Of a stretch of DNA of 19,897 nt, positions 14,953 through 19,897 are shown piece by piece; positions within the stretch are counted from its first letter, which is position 1; every line of letters begins with the position of its first letter. The stretch covers positions 233,175 to 253,071 of the forward strand of contig DCKE01000005.1 in the NCBI GenBank assembly GCA_002320285.1, in the 5' to 3' direction. The notes beneath the pieces are model-generated. The model did not search any database and was not told the DNA's origin. It saw nothing but the letters and a program-made list of their open reading frames with translations. The stretch comes from Flavobacteriaceae bacterium UBA1682 (GTDB lineage Bacteria > Bacteroidota > Bacteroidia > Flavobacteriales > Flavobacteriaceae). Position numbers and translations under genes: made by a program.

Positions 14953-16095
14953 ATGACAAAGCAACTATTATACAGCCTTCTTTTATTTGTACTACTTTTG
15001 AGTTCGTGCAGAAAAGATGAGACCATTTACCTGTCGGATTCCAATCAGGTTGCCGCACCCCGATTAGGCGGAACTGTAGAGGGTTTTTATCTACTCAATG
15101 AGGGAAACATGGGCATGAATCGGGCTACGATTGACTATTTCGACTACGCAACGGGTCTTTATACCCGAGATATCTATTCAGAACGCAATCCGAATGTAGT
15201 TAAAGAACTGGGTGATGTGGGTAACGACATCAAAATCTATGGCAGTAAAGCTTATGCCGTTATCAATGTATCTAATTATATTGAAGTATTTGATGTAGCT
15301 ACGGGGGTTCATATCGAGAGAATTAATATACCTAATTGTCGTTATATGACCTTTCACAACGGCAAGGCCTATGTCAGCTCTTATTCTGGACCGGTTGAAA
15401 TCAACCCCAATGCAGAAGTCGGATTTGTTGCGGAAATTGACACCACTTCACTTAAAGTCACTCGTCAGGTTTCGGTAGGCTATCAACCCGAGGAAATGGT
15501 TGTTCAAAACAACAAATTGTATGTTGCTAATTCAGGAGGTTATCGCGTACCCAATTACGACACTACAGTGGCTGTCGTAGATCTAAATACGTTTAGTTTA
15601 CTAAAAAAAATCGAAGTAGCCATTAACCTGCATCGTTTGCAAGTCGACAAGAGAGGCGATATCTATGTCAGCTCTAGAGGTGATTATTACATTGCCGAAC
15701 CCAATCTCTATGTAATCGATTCAAAAACAGATCTGGTCAAACAAAAACTTGACATACCAGTCAGTGAAATGACTATTCAAGGCGATAGTTTATATTATTA
15801 CAGCGTATCCTTTAAACATACTTCTGGCAAGAACACCGTCAACTACGGTATATTGGATACAAAGACCAAAAAAGTGATATCGGACAGAATCATTAAAGAC
15901 GGTACAGAAAAAAACATACTGATCCCCTACGGCATAGCTGTTAATCCAGAAACCAAAGAAATATTTATTACCGATGCACAAGACTATCTCGTGACTGGGT
16001 TTGTCTACTGCTATTCCCCAGAGGGAATTTTAAAATGGAAAACCACCGGCGGAAACATTCCGGCACATTTTGCCTTTGTTCACAAAAAAAAATAA
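14953..16095 (+). CDS. Surface beta-propeller lipoprotein, DUF5074/YncE-like (BtuG-like)
   Basis: The 380-aa product has a lipoprotein signal with Cys19 (LLLSSC) followed by RKDE, an acidic stretch of the kind linked to surface export in Bacteroidota. The mature part is made of repeated blade-like units (AYAVINVSNYIEVFDVATG, AYVSSYSG, LYVANSGGYRVPNYDTTVAVVDL, IYVSSRGDYYIAEPNLYVID, IFITDAQDYLVTGFVYCY), matching YncE/DUF5074 seven-bladed propellers. In Bacteroides, BtuG proteins of this general type sit on BtuB and bind B12 extremely tightly. The position directly after a riboswitch-controlled receptor, 79 bases from it, supports the same role here. Orthology to BtuG is inferred from fold and synteny. 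Confidence 0.82.
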   Translation: MTKQLLYSLLLFVLLLSSCRKDETIYLSDSNQVAAPRLGGTVEGFYLLNEGNMGMNRATIDYFDYATGLYTRDIYSERNPNVVKELGDVGNDIKIYGSKAYAVINVSNYIEVFDVATGVHIERINIPNCRYMTFHNGKAYVSSYSGPVEINPNAEVGFVAEIDTTSLKVTRQVSVGYQPEEMVVQNNKLYVANSGGYRVPNYDTTVAVVDLNTFSLLKKIEVAINLHRLQVDKRGDIYVSSRGDYYIAEPNLYVIDSKTDLVKQKLDIPVSEMTIQGDSLYYYSVSFKHTSGKNTVNYGILDTKTKKVISDRIIKDGTEKNILIPYGIAVNPETKEIFITDAQDYLVTGFVYCYSPEGILKWKTTGGNIPAHFAFVHKKK

Positions 16096-16158
16096 AATCA
16101 CATCCACAGAACAGTAAGATGCGATTAAAAAACAATAAAAAACAAAAACAATCAACCT

Positions 16159-17166
16159 ATGAAATCATTTTTTAATTACAAAACATTCACAGCTTGTATA
16201 GCCGTAGCTATACTTTCGAGTTGTTCATCTAGTGATGATTCCAATCCAGAAAAGGGAAACGAAGGCACCCCATATGTGACTCGAGTTCTTGATTTCGCTC
16301 CTGCAGTGGGTCAATTCACCAATATGTTACCGAAATACGAAGCAGGAGACAGTCGTGAGCGCATGATTCAAAGAGCTCAAGCCTCTGTGGTTGGAGCAAA
16401 GGGAAGTGGTGTTAGCCTTGGTGGATTCGGAGGTTATATCGTAGTGGGTTTTGATCACACCATAACCAATGTTGCCGGTTTGAGAGACTTTAGGGTTTTA
16501 GGCAATGCCTTTTGGGCCAATAGCAATCCAAACGCCAATGCAGAAGAACGCGGCGGAAGCAGCGAACCGGGAGTTATCATGGTTGCTTACGATTTTAACA
16601 AAAATGGCGTTCCCGATGCAGACGAATGGTACGAAATAGCTGGTAGTGAACATCATAATCCTAAAACGATTAAAAATTATGAAATCACTTACTTCAAACC
16701 CGATACCAACAAAAGTCCTGTGCCAGATCCTTTAGCAACCTGGGCAACGGATACGCAGTACATCAAGTGGGAAGACAACCAAGGTAATTCTGGATATAAA
16801 ACGAAAAACAGCTTTCACAATCAAAGTTATTTTCCAGAATGGGTAACCGCTGATCGAATCACTTTTAAGGGAACTTTACTGCCGAACAACGCTATAGACG
16901 AAAGCGGAAATGGCTCATATTGGGTACAATATAGTTTCGCTTATGGCTATGCCGACAACGCGCCAAATAAAGACGATGAGTCCGCGATTGACATCTCTTG
17001 GGCAGTTGATAAATCCGGAAACCGCGTAGACTTACCGGGTGTCGATTTTATTAAAATATACACGGGAACCAATCAAGAATCCGGCTGGCTCGGTGAGGTC
17101 TCTACAGAAGTATTTGGCGTCGAAGATTTACACCTGCTGAAACAAGTTATACCAACTAGAAAATAA
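16159..17166 (+). CDS. Surface lipoprotein with EF-hand-type calcium loop, B12-operon associated
   Basis: The 335-aa product has a lipoprotein signal with Cys22 (LSSC) followed by SSSDDS, a likely surface-export signal. The mature protein is rich in Gly, Asn and aromatics. It contains a well-formed 12-residue EF-hand loop, DFNKNGVPDADE, followed by WYEIAGSE, suggesting a calcium-stabilised beta-rich extracellular domain. Other conserved-looking stretches are GSGVSLGGFGGYIVVGFDHTI, FRVLGNAFWANSNP and the C-terminal VDLPGVDFIKIYTG. I recognise it only as the kind of 'cell surface protein' that accompanies corrinoid receptors in Bacteroidota; the molecular role is unknown. Gaps are 63 bases before and 17 bases after, consistent with one operon. 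Confidence 0.75.
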   Translation: MKSFFNYKTFTACIAVAILSSCSSSDDSNPEKGNEGTPYVTRVLDFAPAVGQFTNMLPKYEAGDSRERMIQRAQASVVGAKGSGVSLGGFGGYIVVGFDHTITNVAGLRDFRVLGNAFWANSNPNANAEERGGSSEPGVIMVAYDFNKNGVPDADEWYEIAGSEHHNPKTIKNYEITYFKPDTNKSPVPDPLATWATDTQYIKWEDNQGNSGYKTKNSFHNQSYFPEWVTADRITFKGTLLPNNAIDESGNGSYWVQYSFAYGYADNAPNKDDESAIDISWAVDKSGNRVDLPGVDFIKIYTGTNQESGWLGEVSTEVFGVEDLHLLKQVIPTRK

Positions 17167-17183
17167 TCAATACTAATTTAAAT

Positions 17184-18299
17184 ATGAAGCACTTTACACT
17201 AACATCACCCAAAAACAAACTGCTATATTGTTTAACGCTTTTTCTTTTCTTGGGACTGGGTTTAAACTCTTGTAGCAATGATGATTCCGGTATTCCTACC
17301 GATCACGAACAGATCATTCGCGTAGAAGACAATCCTATTGCAACGATACCTTATCATTTTACGCCTAAAAACACCTTTCCAGAAAACACTAAATTTTACT
17401 GGTATAACGATCAAACCTTAATATCTGAGGAGGGTACTTTTACCCATACTTTCCCAAAAGTTGGTGAATTCAAAATTGGACTGCGTGCCCTTGAAAACGG
17501 AATCCAACGTCACTACACTTATATCTTTAAAGTCATTGCTAAAGACGAACCGCAGTACATCACTTTAGACTTAACAAAATTTGACCTTTCTAAAGGAATC
17601 CCTACTGCTGGTGGATTTTACTGGCAAGAAACCTATTCAGAAACGGCTAAATTTTCTTCTCAAATTTTCACTTTTTCCCACACTGGAAATGAATCGTGGA
17701 ATTACTGGGATGGATTTACGGTATCCAATAGCACAGACAATGTAAACCATGCTGAAGGCGGTGGCTCTGCAGGCTGGTTAAACTACCAATGGGGAAATAT
17801 GGCTCAAGGTGGAGTTAAAGGCAAAGGAACACCTTATATCGTTGGATACTGGGGATATTACGATAAAGACTGGAATGCTGAAGAAGGTGTTTTCGACGAA
17901 AAAAAATACTCCAACTGGGTTAAAATTGAAGATGAAAATCATTCGTTTAAAGCAACTAGTGTTCAAATTGCTAACCATCCCTGGCCTTATTATGGAAACC
18001 TTTACGGAGATGGATTTGCTCGTCCATTTGTCAAAGGAGATACCTTTAAAATCACCATTCACGGTGTAGACAAAGACAACAAAGTAAAACCAGAGGCAGT
18101 AACACATTATTTAGCTGATTTTCGAGGAGACAAACTGCAAATGTCTCAGGCTTGGGAAAAAGTAGATCTAGCAACACTTGGAGAAGTAAAGTACATTTTC
18201 TTCCAATTAGAGTCTACTGATTCCTCACCTAGTTTTGGTCCAAATACCGCAGTATATTTCTGTATAGATCAATTGACTGTAGAGAAAATCGTTAAATAA
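17184..18299 (+). CDS. PKD-like/DUF4465 surface lipoprotein, first of a tandem pair
   Basis: The 371-aa product has a lipoprotein signal with Cys30 (GLNSC) followed by SNDDSG, a likely surface-export signal. Residues about 40-120 form an Ig/PKD-like domain (FYWYNDQTLISEEGTFTHTF, GEFKIGLRALENG). Residues about 130-371 fit DUF4465: WDGFTVSNSTDN, NQ/NYQWG with a Gly-rich turn, PWPYYGNLYGDGFARPF, HYLADFRGD, AWEKVDLATLGEVKYIFFQL and NTAVYFCIDQLTVE. DUF4465 proteins recur in Bacteroidota corrinoid-uptake loci, and the exposed aromatic residues suit ligand binding, so a B12-binding or presenting role is likely but not proven. A paralogue follows directly. Confidence 0.82.
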   Translation: MKHFTLTSPKNKLLYCLTLFLFLGLGLNSCSNDDSGIPTDHEQIIRVEDNPIATIPYHFTPKNTFPENTKFYWYNDQTLISEEGTFTHTFPKVGEFKIGLRALENGIQRHYTYIFKVIAKDEPQYITLDLTKFDLSKGIPTAGGFYWQETYSETAKFSSQIFTFSHTGNESWNYWDGFTVSNSTDNVNHAEGGGSAGWLNYQWGNMAQGGVKGKGTPYIVGYWGYYDKDWNAEEGVFDEKKYSNWVKIEDENHSFKATSVQIANHPWPYYGNLYGDGFARPFVKGDTFKITIHGVDKDNKVKPEAVTHYLADFRGDKLQMSQAWEKVDLATLGEVKYIFFQLESTDSSPSFGPNTAVYFCIDQLTVEKIVK

Positions 18300-18319
18300 T
18301 CCCTTTTTTACAATTAATA

Positions 18320-18348
18320 AAACAAAGGGTTATCAAAGCCCTTTGTTT
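18320..18348 (+). other. Intercistronic hairpin between the DUF4465 paralogues
   Basis: aaacaaaggg (18320-18329) and ccctttgttt (18339-18348) form a perfect 10-bp stem with a 9-nt loop. No extended T-run follows, only the TTT inside the arm. It could be a weak terminator, an attenuator or an RNA-processing/stability element that sets the ratio of the two paralogues. Confidence 0.65.
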
Positions 18349-18380
18349 CCACATTACTTCAAACATAAATTTTACCAACA

Positions 18381-19520
18381 ATGAATATGAGTATTTCATC
18401 AAAAACAAGAAACTTATTCTATAGCTTAACCCTATTGCTTTTTATAGGATTGGGTTTCAACTCTTGTAGCAACGACGATTCTAGTATACCTACAGATATC
18501 GAACAAATAATACGTTCGGAAGAATCGCCAATCGCGACAAAACCTTTCTATTTCACACCTAAAAACACTTTTGCAGAGAATACTAAATTTTTTTGGTATG
18601 CTGACCAAAAGCTTATTTCCGAAGAAAATTCTTTTACCTATACGTTTGCAAAAGTAGGCGAACAAAAAATAGCGTTAAGAGCGGTTGAAAACGGTCGTCA
18701 ACTTCATTATACTTATATCTTTAAAGTAGTAGCTGACGAGACTCCGGAAGTACCCACTGAACCGGAAGTAAAGCCTGAACTAATTAGTTTGGATCTATCG
18801 CTTTTCAATTTAACTGACGGACAAGCAACGGCTGGAGGTAAAATCTGGAAGGGAACTTTTGAAGAGGACGCAGAATTACATGCTGGGATCTTTCAATTTA
18901 ACCACATTGCCTATCCAGAATACTACACTTGGATGGGATTCACCGTTTCAAACAGTCAGGATAATAGCGATCAAATAAACAGCGAAGACGGTTGGTTGGA
19001 AAACCAATGGGGAACCATGCCACAAGGCGGCGTTAAAGGCAAAGGAAGTCCATTTCTCGTATCTTTTGCCGATCACAAACCCAACGCTAGTTTACTTCAA
19101 CAAGGGCAAAAAATTGCGGTAGATCGTTTTTCTAGTACGGTAAAAATCACAGATGATCAAAACCAATACTTAGCGAAAAGCGTATCCTTAGCAATCAGCC
19201 CATGGCCATACTACGGCATATTAAATGGCGATGCTTATGCGCGCAAATTTAAAAAAGGAGACTTTTTTGCTATCCATATTTACGGAGTAAACAAAGCAGG
19301 TATACTTTCAGCTGAGAAACCTGTAACTCATTATTTTGTAGATTTTAGAGAACAAGTCGGAACTATTTCAAAAGATTGGAATAAGGTAGATCTATCCTCT
19401 TTAGGTGAAGTAGAATATTTATTGTTCTTTTTAGAAACCACTGATGTAGGTCAATGGGGTGCTAACACGGCTTTGTATTTTACCATGGATCAATTGACCG
19501 TTGAAAAAATAGTCAAATAA
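18381..19520 (+). CDS. PKD-like/DUF4465 surface lipoprotein, second of a tandem pair
   Basis: The 379-aa product is a paralogue of the preceding gene. Signal peptide and lipobox (GLGFNSC, Cys29) are followed by SNDDSS. The PKD-like domain is about three-quarters identical to that of the first copy by eye; the DUF4465 domain is clearly more diverged. A linker between them (TPEVPTEPEVKPE) is an insertion absent from the first copy. Conserved DUF4465 positions are retained: WMGFTVSNSQDN, NQWGTMPQGGVKGKG, PWPYYGILNGDAYARKF, HYFVDFRE, DWNKVDLSSLGEVEYLLFFLE, NTALYFTMDQLTVE. It begins MNM, so either ATG (18381 or 18387) could serve. It is the last gene of the operon, followed by a terminator. Divergence confined to the presumed ligand domain suggests different ligand preference. 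Confidence 0.82.
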   Translation: MNMSISSKTRNLFYSLTLLLFIGLGFNSCSNDDSSIPTDIEQIIRSEESPIATKPFYFTPKNTFAENTKFFWYADQKLISEENSFTYTFAKVGEQKIALRAVENGRQLHYTYIFKVVADETPEVPTEPEVKPELISLDLSLFNLTDGQATAGGKIWKGTFEEDAELHAGIFQFNHIAYPEYYTWMGFTVSNSQDNSDQINSEDGWLENQWGTMPQGGVKGKGSPFLVSFADHKPNASLLQQGQKIAVDRFSSTVKITDDQNQYLAKSVSLAISPWPYYGILNGDAYARKFKKGDFFAIHIYGVNKAGILSAEKPVTHYFVDFREQVGTISKDWNKVDLSSLGEVEYLLFFLETTDVGQWGANTALYFTMDQLTVEKIVK

Positions 19521-19541
19521 GGTTTAACTATAAGTCATTAT

Positions 19542-19575
19542 AAAAGCGATTATCTACCCGATAGTCGCTTTTTGT
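19542..19575 (+). terminator. Terminator of the cobalamin operon
   Basis: aaaagcgattatc (19542-19554) pairs with gatagtcgctttt (19560-19572) through 13 bp including one G-U pair, with a 5-nt loop, and continues into a T-run. It lies about 20 bases after the last stop codon. Confidence 0.85.
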
Positions 19576-19838
19576 ATTTGTACTAAAGCTTTCCAACTAC
19601 AACAGCTCTCTTAAAGCACACGCGCAACTTAGATTCGACAAAAACCACAACTCCCTCCCAATCCTGCCTTCACACTTCAAAGTCTCTATAAACGGCTTAT
19701 CGTTGATTTAGAGCAATTCTGGCAATGCGTTGTAATTAATAACCAAGGCTATCACTGCTTTGAACTCGGCGTTACTGCTCGTCTCTAAAAAACAGGATAT
19801 AGGCATTCAACATCGCCATGCAAGTCATTCATTGACAT
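19576..19838. other. Intergenic stretch without a recognisable gene
   Basis: This stretch sits between two strong terminators. Base composition is less AT-rich than the other intergenic regions here and resembles coding DNA, but both strands are broken by stops in every frame I read. The longest clean minus-strand piece I noted is about 20 codons (SSNAEFKAVIALVINYNALP and on). It could be a decayed gene or a dispersed non-coding element placed next to a tRNA gene. I see no transposase, terminal inverted repeats or target duplication. Confidence 0.4.
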
Positions 19839-19871
19839 AAAAAAAGCCGCTCATAATGAGCGGCTTTTTTT
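19839..19871. terminator. Bidirectional terminator downstream of the tRNA
   Basis: aaaaaaagccgctcat and atgagcggcttttttt form a near-perfect inverted repeat around one central base, with a GC-rich core and A/T runs on both sides. It starts 4 bases beyond the tRNA CCA end on the minus strand and would also stop plus-strand transcription. Confidence 0.88.
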
Positions 19872-19875
19872 GTAC

Positions 19876-19897
19876 TGGCGGTCTGGACGGGACTCGA
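19876..19897 (-). tRNA. 3' end of a tRNA gene, cut by the window edge (possibly tRNA-Asp)
   Basis: The minus strand ends TCGAGT-CCCGT-CCAGACC-G-CCA, which parses as T-loop (start cut off), T-stem 3' strand, acceptor 3' strand, discriminator G and encoded CCA. The implied 5' acceptor strand would be GGTCTGG. A G discriminator with this acceptor stem is compatible with Bacteroidota tRNA-Asp, but the anticodon lies outside the window, so the isotype is a guess. Confidence 0.8.

Noticed and set aside
17778..18107. 109-codon minus-strand frame inside the first DUF4465 gene
   Set aside because: It is antisense to a well-supported conserved domain and has no promoter or recognisable product.

Overview
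The window looks like a chromosomal segment from a member of the Bacteroidota, most probably Flavobacteriia/Flavobacteriaceae. Three things point there: AT-rich DNA; repeated -7 promoter elements of the Bacteroidota type (TAnnTTTG) with almost no Shine-Dalgarno sequences; and family combinations typical of the group, namely an M56 peptidase with a TonB-type tail behind a BlaI-like repressor, surface lipoproteins with Cys plus acidic residues, and a riboswitch-controlled TonB-dependent receptor followed by a DUF5074-type beta-propeller and DUF4465 lipoproteins. No insertion sequence, prophage, CRISPR array or rRNA is visible.

Layout. 1-80: degenerate 8-bp tandem repeat running off the left edge. 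79-1269 (-): inner-membrane DUF937/OmpA fusion. 1453-2700 (-): glycosyltransferase, divergent from miaE (2788-3369, +), which ends in a strong terminator. 3462-4250 (-): unknown secreted protein, divergent from a three-gene operon (4446-6526, +) of MORN/YwqK-like lipoprotein, BlaI/MecI-type repressor and M56 peptidase. A CTACA-TT-TGTAG palindrome lies on the operon's -7 element. 6530-9397 (-): compact housekeeping run ruvC, hemW, cyclase-family hydrolase and YjbR/MmcQ protein. 9457-12343: a flippase-like membrane protein (+), a small lipoprotein with a TonB-like tail (-), a DUF456 membrane protein (+) and an EamA transporter (-), some with abutting or nearly abutting ends.

12514-19520 is the most coherent block: promoter, complete cobalamin riboswitch, TonB-dependent receptor (BtuB-like), beta-propeller lipoprotein (BtuG-like), a lipoprotein with an EF-hand-type loop, and two tandem paralogous PKD/DUF4465 lipoproteins. 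This reads as an outer-membrane vitamin B12/corrinoid capture operon repressed by cobalamin: the surface lipoproteins would bind and hand corrinoid to the TonB-dependent pore. No inner-membrane BtuFCD genes or corrinoid-processing enzymes are in the window. The operon ends at a terminator at 19542-19575. After about 260 bp of unexplained DNA come a second, bidirectional terminator and the 3' end of a minus-strand tRNA cut by the right edge.

Several starts were moved from the longest open frame (miaE, the BlaI-like gene, the cyclase, the flippase-like gene and the small lipoprotein) on the basis of promoter position, signal peptide or family N-terminus. All functions are read from sequence by eye, without database searches.
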